Shown one piece after another: positions 30,109-41,751 of a stretch of DNA of 64,000 bases. The position numbers and the translations under genes are program-made. Position 1 is the first letter of the stretch. The number at the start of each line of letters is the position of its first letter. The notes below the pieces were generated by a model. The model did not search any database. It was given only the letters and a program-made list of their open reading frames with translations, and was not told the origin of the DNA. Source of the DNA: Sacculina carcini (lineage: Eukaryota > Arthropoda > Thecostraca > Sacculinidae); NCBI GenBank assembly GCA_916048095.2, contig OU696575.1:6958001-7022000 (forward strand), given 5' to 3'.

Positions 30109-32700
30109 TATAAAAGAGATCCTCTGTCTGTGTGTCTGTCTGTCTGTCCCACCCTTCTTGGTCCATTTTCTATCAGCTGCTACTCGGCCATCACTTGGCG
30201 TACCCGCTAAAAATTTATACCATCATGTTGAAAATTTTCTTGTTTACACTGAAGGCTAAATTTTTAATTTTAAAAATAAAACCCAAAAAGTTATAGCCGT
30301 GAAAAGACAAAATGAACCCTGAAAAATGCGAAAATTTTGGTCAATTTTCTGTAGACTACTCCTCCTAAACCAGCAATGGTACAACTATACAAATTATACC
30401 ACTGTGTAGAAAATTTTCTGTTCTACTCAACAAACTATAATTCATACCCAAAAATTGAATATAAAACATGTAAAATGGAAAAAAATTCAATCTACATTCA
30501 AAATATTATTTAAACTCCACGCGTCCGATTTTCTATACTTTTTTCTCTATTTCTCAAAAACTATTTATCACATCTAAATAAATAATACCATCATGCTGGG
30601 AATTTTCTTTTCTACAACACGGCATAATTTTTAATTTTCCAAAGTGTATTAAAAAAAGTTACGGCGGTGTGAAGTGTAAATGACAAAGTCAAAAAGGCAA
30701 AATTAGCACAAAAAAACGTGAATAATTTGGTCAATATTTCGCTATATATTCCTCATAAACCAGCAATGGTACAGCTATAAAAATTATAGTATTGTGTAGA
30801 TAATTGTGTTCTACAAGAAAAAATATAATTTATACCCACAAATGATACAAAAAACGTGTAAAATTGGCAAAATTCTCAAATACATCCAAAATTACACTTG
30901 AACACCGGGCGTCTAAAATTAATTCATTTTTCTACCTATTTCTCAGTTTATTATTACATATTATAGTCATATTACTATTTATCGCACATTAAAATAAATT
31001 ATACCATCGTGCTAGAAATCTTGTTTTCTACATTACGTATAATTTGTAATTTTCCAAAGTGTATCTGAAGGAAGTTACGGCGGTGTAAAGTCAAAAGGAC
31101 GTATTGCCAATTTGACAGCTATTATGCGCACTTGCGATTACACATGAATATACACTGATTTAATTTCACTGAAGTCCAATCACAATTTACGCACTTGCGA
31201 TTACATAGGAATATACTACTGTGTAGATAATTTTGTGTTCTACAAGAAAAGTTATAATTTATACCCACAAATGATACAAAAAAACGTGTAAAATTGGCAA
31301 AATTCTCAAATACATCCCAAATTACACTTGAACACCGGGTGACTAAAATTAATTCATTTTTCTACCTATTTCTCAGGAACTATTTGTCACACATTAAAAT
31401 AAATTATACCATCGTGCTAGAAATTTTGTTTTCTACAATACAGTATAATTATTAATTTTCCAAAGTGTATCTGATGGAAGTTACGGCGGTGTAAAGTCAA
31501 ATTGTCATGTTGCCAATTTCACAGCTATTATGCGCACTTGCGATTACACATGAATATACACTGATTTAATTTCACTGAAGTCTAATCACAATTTACGCAC
31601 TTGCGATTACACAGGAATATACTACTGTGTAGAGAATTTTGTGTTCTACAAGATAAGCTATAATTTATACCCACAAATGATACAAAAAACGTGTAAAATT
31701 GGCAAAATTCTCAAATACATCCAAAATTACACTTGAACACCGGGCGTCTAAAATTAATAAATTTTTCTACTATTTCTCAGTGACTATTTGTTATACATAA
31801 AAATAAATTATACCATCGTGCTAGAAATCTTGTTTTCTACAATACGGTATAATTTGTAATTTTCCAAAGTGTATCTGAAGGAAGTTACGGCGGTGTAAAG
31901 TCAAAAGCACATATTACCAATTTGACAGCTATTATGCGCACTTGCGATTACACAGGAATATACACCAATTAAATTTCACTGAAGCCCAATCACAATTAAG
32001 AATGCATCATATTCGCTCCAAGCATGGATGGTGTGGTTTTATTGGGTACAGTTTAATTAATGCTACACTATACTGAATAGAAAGGCTTTAATGTCCTCAA
32101 TATTTACACATGAATTGTTCCGCCCGACGGGCGGGTAAAATACTACTGGGAACAAAGTTAACTTCTGAATTTTACTGTATAATTTAATTGGTTTAATTTC
32201 AAGTTGCATAAGCTTAAGTTGCATAAGGATATGGGTTGTAATATCATGCAATGCCAACTATATGAATATGCTGTTTTAGCGGACGCATAAATCTGGAATT
32301 ATAGAGATGACAGAAGGTTTCATTGTTTTGATAGTGTTACACTTCTGAATTTCTGCACACGAAGGATGGGTGTGAACTTGAGCACTGTTGAGGAAAAAAC
32401 TTCGTCAATAATTAAAACAAGAATTTACAAATTTATATTTTTCTATTGGATAAGCTTTTTGCTTTTTGATTCATTATATTCTATTTATAGTTCCGCACGA
32501 CGGGCGGGTTTAAATACGAGGCAGTTCGAGGGAAAATATTTTGCCACATCTAAAATAAAAACATTCACATTTAGACTTTTCTATTGGTTAAGACTTTTTA
32601 TGGGTTTACTTTTTCTTTTTTACTTTCTAATCATTTTTTTAATTCAATATTCATTTCACTTTATTTATTGTTCTGCACAAAGGGCGGGTTTTAATGCTAG
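30105..32700 (+). mobile_element. Long Helitron-type unit, plus strand
   Basis: Head TATAAAAGAGATCCTCTGTC with CTGTCTGTCTGTCCCACC, then a 1.8-kb body that includes three ~404-bp tandem repeats. The tail has CCGC-type hairpins and ends in GGGTTTTAATGCTAG at 32,697-32,700. No Rep or helicase frame. It is the fullest copy of the family in the window and serves as the reference for the other copies. Confidence 0.6.
31001..32020 (+). repeat. 404-bp tandem repeat inside the Helitron-type unit
   Basis: ATACCATCGTGCTAGAAAT starts at 31,001, 31,406 and 31,810, so the period is 404-405 bases. Each unit contains GTTACGGCGGTGTAAAGTCA and an internal 60-bp sub-duplication around TTGCGATTACACA. Minus-strand copies with a shorter 342-bp period are at 40,320-40,700, 43,010-43,360 and 45,130-46,240. 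Confidence 0.8.
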
Positions 32701-34905
32701 ATGGTGATGTTGAGTTATAAATATATTTTGAAAACATTACGATAAAAAAATTAGTCATTTTTCATTGTTGTGTGTCAGAGTTCTGAATTATTCAGCACGA
32801 CGGGCAGGTTTAAATAGGATTTTTTTGGGTTTACTCTTTTCTTTATCAATTCATATTTATTTTCTCTTATGAATTGAATACAAATTTAATAGTATGAACT
32901 GTTTCGCACGACGGGCGGGCTTACATGCTAGAATTTTCATTGTTTTGTACGTGTTAGTGTTCTGAATTATTCCGCACGACGGGTAGGTTTAAATATGAGG
33001 TGGATTAAGGGATAATATTTTGTCAAATTTATAATTAAAATATTAACATTTAGAGTTTTTATTGGTGAATGTATTTACAGGTTAAATTGTTTGCCTTTTA
33101 ATTTTATACAGTTTATTCTATGGATTGAATATGCATTTTATTTTATGAATTGTTGAGCACGACGGGCAGGTTTCCATATGAGGCGGGTTAAAGGAAAATA
33201 TGTTACCAAAATAAAAATAAAAATAATTAAATTTAGACTTTTCAATTGAGTAACATTTTAATGAGTATATCTGTTTTCTTTTTTAATTTGCAATATGTTC
33301 ATGAATTAAATATGAATTTCATAATGAATTTCAAATATGAATTGTTCCGCACAACTGGCGGGTTACAATGCTAGACGGTGATGTTAAGTTATAAAAATAT
33401 TTTGGAAACATTATGATGAAAAAGTGTAGTCATTTTTCATTGTTTCGTGTCTGAGTTCTGAATTATTCAGCACGACGGGCATGTATAAATATGAGGCGGT
33501 TTAGGCAAACTATTTTGTGAAAATAAATATGAAAATATATAAATTTAGACTTTTTTATGGGTTTACTCCACTCTTTTTTAATTCATATTCCTTTTCACTC
33601 ATGAATTGAATACAAATTTAATAGTGTGAACTGTTTCGCACGACGGGCGGGTTCACATGCTAGAATTTTCATTGTTTGTTACGTGTTTGTGTTCTGAATT
33701 ATTCCGCACAATGGGTGGGTTTATATATGAGGCGGGTTGAGGGAGAATATTATTTAAAAATATAAATATAAATATTCACACTTGGACTTTTCTATTGAGT
33801 AAGACACTTATGAGTTTTCATTTTCTTTTTTAATTTGGAAGATTTTTATGAATATGAATTTTTTTGAATATTAATTCCATTTTATGAATTCCTCCGCACA
33901 ACGGGCGGGTTTTAATGCTAGAAAGTAAAAAGTAAAATAGTACTTAAGCAAATGATGTTGGGGAATGATGTTAAGTAATAAATATAGTCTGGAAACATTC
34001 TGATGAAAAGATTTCATCATCTTTCATTGTTTGTTTCGTGTTTTTGTCCTGAATTATACCACACGACGGGCAGATTTATATATCAGGCGGGTTGAGGGAT
34101 AATATTTGTCAAAATAAATACAAAAATATTCACATTTTGACTTTTCTATTGGTTAAGATATTTATAGGTTACATTTTTGCTTTTCAATTTGTATTCATTA
34201 TATTTTATGGATTTTATATGAATTTTATTGCATGAATTGTTCCGCACGACGGTGGGTTTAAAAAAAGTGTTTTTAGTTCATTTTTTCAGGTGGTTCATTT
34301 GAAAAGAAAAAAAAATTAATAAAAATACTCCGCGGGCAGCAACTATAGACAATAGAACGTCTCCTGTAGAATTCATCCATACACAACACCAATGGATTTG
34401 ACTTCAAGATCCAGAACGGATCGTGTTCGAGTTCTGAATTTTTCAGCACGACGGGCGGGTGTAAAAATTACTAAGGCGGACTGAGGGGAAATATTTTGTC
34501 TAAATAAAAATAATTAAACTTAGAATTTTCAATTGATTAATATTTTTATGAGTGTAGCCTATTTCATTTTTAATTTTCCATAATTTATTAATTGAATATG
34601 AATTTCCTATTATGAATTGCTCCGCACAACGGGCTGGTTCAATGCTAGAAAGTATCTGTCTGTCTGTGAATGTATGCTTGAATATGATGTGACATAATTG
34701 CGCGGGTTCAATGGTATAGATCAGGGGCTTCAAACGCAAACGAAGCGATGGCTCATTTTTATGAAATAAAAATGTCCCGCGGGCAGCAATAAAACGTTCC
34801 ATTTCAACGTGTAGAATGAATTCATATACAAAACTAATGGATTTGACTTCAAGATCCAGAACGGATGGTGTTCGAGTTCTGAATTAATCCGCACGTCGGG
34901 CGGAT
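32701..34905 (+). mobile_element. Array of Helitron-type 3' ends
   Basis: Successive hairpin-plus-CTAG ends lie at 32,932, 33,374, 33,663, 33,921 and 34,647, at unequal spacing (about 230-730 bases). Between them are the internal GAATTATTCCGCACGACGGGC and GAGGCGGGTTGAGGGATAAT segments. A degenerate 468-type unit (TCTGTCTGTCTGTGAATGTA onward) starts near 34,650. The array ends at about 34,905, where the orientation flips. Confidence 0.55.
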
Positions 34906-35640
34906 AACCTTTCTTGTAGAACACAAAATTATCTACACAATACTATAATTTTTATAGCTGTACCATTGCTGGTTTATGAGGAATAGATAGCGAAATATTG
35001 ACCAAATTATTCACGTTTTTTGTGCTAATTTTGCCTTTTTGTCATTTACACTTCACACCGCCGTAACTGTTTTTAATACACTTTGGAAAATTAACAATTA
35101 TACCGTGTTGTAGAAAACAAAATTCACAGCATTATGGTATTATTTATTTAGATGTGTGATAATTAGTTTTTGAGAAATAGAGAAAAAAGTATAGAAAATC
35201 GGACGCGTGGAGTTTAAATAAAATTTTGAATGTAGATTGAATTTTTTCCCATTTTACCTGTTTTTTATTTAATTTGTGGGTATAAATAAATTAGTATTAT
35301 AAAATAAATAAATAAATTTTTGGGTATAAATAAACAAGTATAAATTAGAATTTTTGGGTATGAATTATAGTTTGTTGAGTAGAACAGAAAATTTTCTACA
35401 CAGTGGTATAATTTGTATAGTTGTACCACTGCTGGTTTAGGAGGAGTAGTCTACAGAAAATCGACCAAAATTTTCGCATTTTTCAGGGTTCATTTTGTCT
35501 TTTCACCGCTATAACTTTTTTTGGTTCAATTTTTAAAATTAAAAATTTAGCCTACAGTGTCGACAAGAAAATTTCTAACATGATGGTATAAATTGTTAGA
35601 GGGTACGCCTAGATTACCTAGGTTAGACGCCTAGGTATAA
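34906..35640 (-). mobile_element. Helitron-type head/body, minus strand
   Basis: It is the reverse complement of the body around 30,200-30,850 (CACACCGCCGTAAC, TTTGTATAGTTGTACCA). The opposing copy meets the plus-strand array at 34,905. It ends in GAGGGTACGCC-type head sequence and a small CTAGGTTAGACGCCTAGG palindrome near 35,618. Confidence 0.6.
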
Positions 35641-35684
35641 ATTGTTAGAGGGTATTAAAAACAAATAAGGCAAACTCCAACGAA

Positions 35685-35920
35685 TTTATTGAATCATATT
35701 TATCGTTGTTGCTGTTTATTGAATCATATTTATTGTTGTTGTTGTTTATTGAATCATATTTATTGTTGTTGCTGTTTATTGAATCATATTTATTGTTGTT
35801 GTTGTTTATTGAATCATATTTATTGGTGTTATTGTTTATTGAATCATATTTATTTGTGGTGTTGTTACTTATTGAATCATATTTATATTTATTGTTGGAT
35901 GTTTCTTATTGAATCATATG
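35685..35920 (+). repeat. 30-bp minisatellite
   Basis: About seven units of TATTGAATCATATTTATTGT with TGTTGCTGTT, period 30. The Leu-rich frames across it follow directly from the repeat and are not evidence of a gene. Confidence 0.85.
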
Positions 35921-36039
35921 TATTGTTCTTGATTGTTATTTATTACTTATTTATTAATATGTATTCTTATTTATTGATGGCTGTTATTTACTGAATCACA
36001 TATTTATTGTTGATTGTTATTATTTATTGAGGAACGTGG

Positions 36040-36262
36040 GCGGAGTGACATTGTGGATTGTTATCGGATGATGGTTTATTATTTGTTGTTACTTATTTAT
36101 TATTTTCTTTCCAACTCTCTTTCTAGACTTTTTTCTCTTCGAACTCTCTTTCTCTCTTAATCTTTTGGGCGCTTCCGGTACATGGGGCCACCTTAGGGTG
36201 GTAATAGTGCTTGCACTCTTCCCATGCTACTTGATTTGCCTGTAATTAATAATAATAATAAA
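36040..36262 (+). mobile_element. Possible LINE 3' end with (AAT)n tail
   Basis: A CCACCTTAGGGTGG hairpin (36,189-36,202) is followed 40 bases later by AATTAATAATAATAATAAAA (36,245-36,262). The layout is like a 3'-end fragment of a CR1/Jockey LINE. No coding part is left. Confidence 0.35.
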
Positions 36263-37111
36263 AAGTCTAAATGTGAATATTTTTGTTCTTATTTTGACAA
36301 ATATTATTCCTCAACCCGCCTGATATATAAATCTGCCCGTCGTGTGGTATAATTCAGAACACAAACACGAAACAAACAATGAAATATGATGAAATCTTTT
36401 CATCAGAATGTTTCCAAACTATATTTATTACTTAACATCATTCCCCAATATCATTTGCTTAAGTACTATTTTACTTTTACCGCTATAATATTTATTGCTA
36501 AAATATATATATTTTCCGCTATCATTAAAACCCAATATAACCTGAGTCAAACCTACCCAACCCAACCATCCAATCTTGACCGCACTCAGCCTAGTCTGAG
36601 GTGATTTAACTTATTAGTTTGTGATCACAAAATATACTGATGCGATCATAATTTGTAATCAGAAGACTGAGATTATCTACCCCAGGGGTCCCAAACACGC
36701 GGCCCACAAATACTTATCTCTCAACCCGCCAATATAGTATCGGAACCAAACTGTAAGGCAGCTAAATTCACATTTGTTGCATAATGCGATATAATTATAC
36801 ACCATTATCATATTATCTCATAATTCCCGGTTAATGCTTCCACTAATGCATCATATTCATACAGTTGTTATTTTTTGGATTACACCGATATTAAAGCCCT
36901 TGATATTACAGCCGATATTATATTATGCAATCTATATTCTGCTACGTATTATTCCTAATACATATATCATCAGATCGCAAAATATATTTAAAGGTTCACA
37001 TCATTCTCCAAAATCATTTGCTTAAGAGCTATTCTACTTTTATCGCTAGAATATTTACTGCTAGCAAAATATCATATACCTCGCTATCATTTAAACCCAG
37101 TCTTTATAGAT
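36263..37111 (-). mobile_element. Helitron-type fragment with embedded hAT-like end, copy 1 of a duplication
   Basis: It is nearly identical to 38,755-39,603 (offset 2,492 bases). It contains minus-strand Helitron-type tails and, at 36,683, CAGGGGTCCCAAAC followed by GCGGCCCAC, which resembles hAT terminal sequence. The small frames here recur in the second copy only because the DNA is duplicated. Confidence 0.55.
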
Positions 37112-37579
37112 ACACTAGCATTAAAACCCGCCCGTTGTGCGGAACAATTCATGAAATGAAATTCATATTTAATTAGTAAACATATTGCAAATTAAAAAAA
37201 ATATAGTAAATCCATAGAAATCCTGATCAATTGAAAAGTCTAAATTTAATTATTTTTATTTTGACAAAATATTATCCCTCAACCCGCCTCATATTTAAAC
37301 CCACCCGTCGTACGGAATAATTCAGAGCTCGAACACGATCCGTTCTGGACCTTGAAGCCAAATCCGTTAGTTTTGTATATGAACTCGTTTTACACGGTAA
37401 AATTAAACGTTCTATTATCTATAGTTGCTGCCCCGGGACATTTATATCTCATAAACATGATCCATCGCTTAGTTTACGTTTGAAGCCCCTGATCTATACC
37501 ATTGAGCCCGCGCAGTTAGGTCACCTCATATTCAAGCATACACACACAGACAGACAGAGGATCTCTTTTATATATATAT
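37112..37579 (-). mobile_element. Complete 468-bp Helitron-type unit, minus strand
   Basis: 5' end AGTATATATATATAAAAGAG (near 37,579), 3' hairpin and CTAG at 37,112. It is the same short type as 8,629-9,096, with the internal GATCAGGGGCTTCAAACG segment. Confidence 0.6.
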
Positions 37580-38027
37580 ACTAGCATTAAAATCCGCCCG
37601 TTGTGCGGAACAATTCATAAAAATATTGCAAATTAAAAATAAATAAGGCAAACTCATGAAAACCTTAATCAATTAAAAAGTCTAAATTTCATTATTTATA
37701 ATTTTATTTTGACAAAATATTTTCACTCAGCCCGCCTCATATTTAAACCCGCCCGACGTGAGGAATAATTCAGAACTCGAACACCAGCCGTTCTGGTTCT
37801 TGAAGTCAAATCCATTAGTTTTGTATATGAATTCATTCTACACGGTGAAATTGAACGTTTTATTGCTGCCCGCGGGACATTTTTATTTCATAAAAATATG
37901 CCATCGCTTCGTTTGAAGCCCCTGATCATTGAACCAGCGAGCAATGAACCAGCGCAATTATGTCACCTCATATTCAAGCATACATACACAGACAGACAGA
38001 TAATTTCTTCTTTATGTATATATATAG
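37580..38027 (-). mobile_element. Short Helitron-type unit, minus strand
   Basis: The 3' end CGGGCGGATTTTAATGCTAG abuts the preceding unit; the 5' end is TATATATACATAAAGAAG near 38,027. It has the same internal segments as the 468-bp type, with some loss. Confidence 0.55.
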
Positions 38028-38754
38028 CGTTAAAACCCGCCCGTTGTGCGGAGCAATTCATAACATGAAATTCATATTCAATTCATAAAAAATATGGAAA
38101 AATAAAAATGAAATAGGGTACACTCATAAAAATATTAATCAATTGAAAATTATAAGCTTAATTATTTTTATTTCGACAAGATATTCCCCCTCAGTCCGCC
38201 TGAGTCATTTTCAAACCCGCCCGTCGTGCTGAATAATTCAGAACTCGAACACGATCCGTTCTGGATCTTGAAGTCAAATCCATTGGTTTTGTGCATGGAT
38301 AAATTCTACAGGGTAAATTTAATGTTCTATGGTCTATAGTTGCTGCCCGCGGAGCATTTTTATTTTTAAAAAAATACATTTTTTTAAATGAACCATTTGA
38401 AAAAATGAACTAAAAAATTGAAACACTTTTTTAAACCCGCCCGTCGTGCGGAACAATTCATACAATACAATTCATATTTGAAGTCAAATCCATTGGTTTT
38501 GTGTATGGATTAATTCTACAGGGGAAATTGAACGTTCTATTGTCTATAGTTGCTGCCCGCGGAACATTTTTATTTTTAAAAAAAAAACCTTTTTTTAAAT
38601 GAAACATTTGAAAAAATGATCTAAAAACACTTTTTTAAACCCACCCGTCGTGCGGAACAATTCATACAATAAAATTCATATCAAATCCAGAAAATATAAT
38701 TAATACAAATTGAAAACCAAAAAATGTAACCTATAAATATCTTAACCAATAGAA

Positions 38755-39603
38755 AAGTCTAAATGTGAATATTTTTGTTCTTATTTTGACAAATATTATT
38801 CCTCAACCCGCCTGATATATAAATCTGCCCGTCGTGTGGTATAATTCAGAACACAAACACGAAACAAACAATGAAATATGATGAAATCTTTTCATCAGAA
38901 TGTTTCCAAACTATATTTATTACTTAACATCATTCCCCAATATCATTTGCTCAAGTACTATTTCACTTTTACCGCTATAATATTTATTGTTAAAATTTAT
39001 ATTTTTTCCGCTATCATTAAAACCCAATATAGCCTGAGTCAAACCTACCCAACCCAACCCAACCATTCAATATTGACCGCTCTCAGCCTAGTCTGAGGTG
39101 ATATAACTTATTAGTTTGTGATCACAAAATATACTGATGCGATCATAATTTGTAATCAGAAGACTGAGATTATCTACCCCAGGGGTCCCAAACACGCGGC
39201 CCACCAATACTTTTCTCTCAACCCGCCAATATAGTATCGGGACCAAACTGTAATGCAGCTAAATTCACATTTGTTGCATAATGCGATATAATTATACACC
39301 ATTATCATATTATCTCATAATTCCCGGTTAATGCTTCCACTAATGCATCATATTCATACAGTTGTTATTTTTTGGATTACACCGATATTACAGCCCTTGA
39401 TATTACAGCCGATATTATATTATGCAATCTATATTCTGCTACGTATTGTTCCTAATACATATATCATCAGATCGCAAAATATATCTAAAGGTTCACCTCA
39501 TTCTCCAAAATCATTTGCTTAAGAGCTATTCCGCTTCTATCGCTAGAATATTTACTGCTAGCAAAATATCATATACCTCGCTATCATTTAAACCCACTCT
39601 TTA
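38755..39603 (-). repeat. Second copy of an ~850-bp direct duplication
   Basis: It matches 36,263-37,111 almost base for base, offset 2,492. A hAT-like CAGGGGTCCCAAAC lies at 39,179. It points to a segmental tandem duplication or to repeated insertion of the same compound element. Confidence 0.8.
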
Positions 39604-41646
39604 TAGATACATTTAATTCCCCCGTCGTGCGGAACAGTTCATAAAATATAATTAATATTGAATTCACAAAAAAATTAGTGCAAATTGAAAAAGAAAAACA
39701 AACCCATAGGAAAGTTTTAGCTAATATAAAAGTCTAAATGTGAAATTTATGTTTTTCCACAACCCGCCTCATATTTAAAGCTGCCCGTCGTGCGGAATAA
39801 TTCAGAACTCAAACACGAAACAAACACAAAGAAAATTGATGAAAAACGACCAATAGAAAAGTCAAATTTGTAAATTCTTGTTTTAATTATTGACGATGAT
39901 TTTCCCTCAACACTGCTCAAATTCACACCCGTCCTTCGTGTGTAGTAATTCAGAAATGTAACACTATCAAAACAATGAAACATCTCTATAATTCCAGATT
40001 AATGCTTCCTCTAAAACAGCATATGCATATACTTGGCATTGCATGATATTACAACCCGTATCCTTATGCAGCTTAAGCGTATGCAGCTTGAAATTAAACC
40101 AATTAAATTACACAGTAAAATTCAGTAGCTTACTTTGTTCCAAGTAGCATTTTACCCGCCCGTCGTGCGGAACATTTGATGTGTAAATATTGAGGACAAT
40201 AAAGACTTTCTATTCAGTATAGTTTAGCATTAATTAAACTGTACGCAATACAACCACACCATCCATGCTTGGAGATAATATGATGCATTCTTAATTGTGA
40301 TTGGGCTTCAGTGAAATTTAATCGGTGTATATTCCTGTGTAATCGCAAGTGCGCATAATAGCTGTCAAATTGGCAATATGTCCTTTTGACTTTACACCGC
40401 CGTAACTTCCTTCAGATACCCTTTGGAAAATTACAAATTATACCGTATTGTAGAAAACAAGATTTCTAGCACGATGGTATAATTTATTTTTATGTATAAC
40501 AAATAGTTACTGAGAAATAGTAGAAAAATGAATTAATTTTAGTCGCCCGGTGTTCAAGTGTAATTTTGGATGTATTTGAAAATTTTGCCAATTTTACACA
40601 TTTTTTGTACCATTTGTGGGTATAAATTATAGCTTATATTGTAGAACACAAAATTCTCTACACAGTAGTATATTCCTGTGTAATCACAAGTGCGCATAAT
40701 AGCTGTCAAATTGGCAACATGACATTTTGACTTTACACCGCCGTGACTTCCTTTAGGTTCACTTTGGAAAATTAACAATTATACCGTATTGTAGAAAACA
40801 AAATTTAGACAGATATTTATTGAGACATTTGGACAGATAGTTATTGAGAAATAGTAGAAAAATTAATTAATTTTAATCACCCGGTGTTCAAGTGAAATTT
40901 GGGATCTATTTGAGAATTTTGCCAATTATACACGTGTTTTGTATCATTTGTGGGTATAAATTTTAACTTTTATTGTAGAACACAAAATTATCTACACAAT
41001 AGTATAATTTTTATAGCTTTACCATTGCTGGTTTATGAGGAATAGATAGCGGAATATTGACCAAAATATTCACGTTTTTGTGTGCTAATTTTGCCTTTTT
41101 GACTTTGTCATTTACACTTCACACCGCCGTAACTTTTTTTAATACACTTTGTAAAATTAAAAATTATACTGTGTTGTAGAAAAGACAATTCCCAGCATAA
41201 TGGTATTATTTATTTAGATGTGTGATAATTATTCTTTGAGAAATAGAGAAAAAAGTATAGAAAATTTGACGCGTGGAGTTTAAATAAAATTTTGAATGTA
41301 GATTGAATTTGTTTCCATTTTACATGTTTTATATTCAATTTTTGGGTATAAATTATAGTGCGTTGAGTAGAAGATATAATTTTATACACAGTGGTATAAT
41401 TTGTATAGTTGTACCATTGCTGGTTTAGGAGGAGTAGTCTTCAGAAAATCGACCAAAATTTTCGCATTTTTTAGGGTTCATTTTGTCTTTTCACCGCAAT
41501 AACTTTTTTTGGTTTTATTTTTAAAATTTAAAATTTAGTGTTGAGTGTAGACAAGAAAATTTCCAACATGATGGTAAAAATTTTTAGCGGGTACGCGAAG
41601 TGGTGGCCGAGTATTAGCTGATAGAAAATGGACCAAGGATGGTGAA

Positions 41647-41652
41647 CACACA

Positions 41653-41711
<59 letters not shown>
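41647..41711 (+). repeat. (AC)n microsatellite in a Helitron-type head
   Basis: About 65 bases of AC. On the minus strand it is the GT tract of the head, before GATCCTC; unlike the 9,119 tract it has no LINE in it. Confidence 0.95.
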
Positions 41712-41715
<4 letters not shown>

Positions 41716-41719
41716 GATC

Positions 41720-41751
<32 letters not shown>

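Larger units (their letters stand above)
38028..41746 (-). mobile_element. Helitron-type long unit(s), minus strand
   Basis: From the head (TATATAAAAGAGATCCTCTG, about 41,713-41,746, with (AC)n 41,647-41,711 on the plus strand) through two 342-bp body repeats (40,320-41,000) to multiple tails. It includes the second copy of the 36.3-37.1-kb duplication (38,755-39,603). Confidence 0.55.

Noticed and set aside
31001-32020. CRISPR-like array
   Set aside because: Units are 404 bases with no short repeat/unique spacer structure, and the DNA is eukaryotic.
35689-35994. Leu-rich repeat ORF
   Set aside because: It is the 30-bp minisatellite read in frame.
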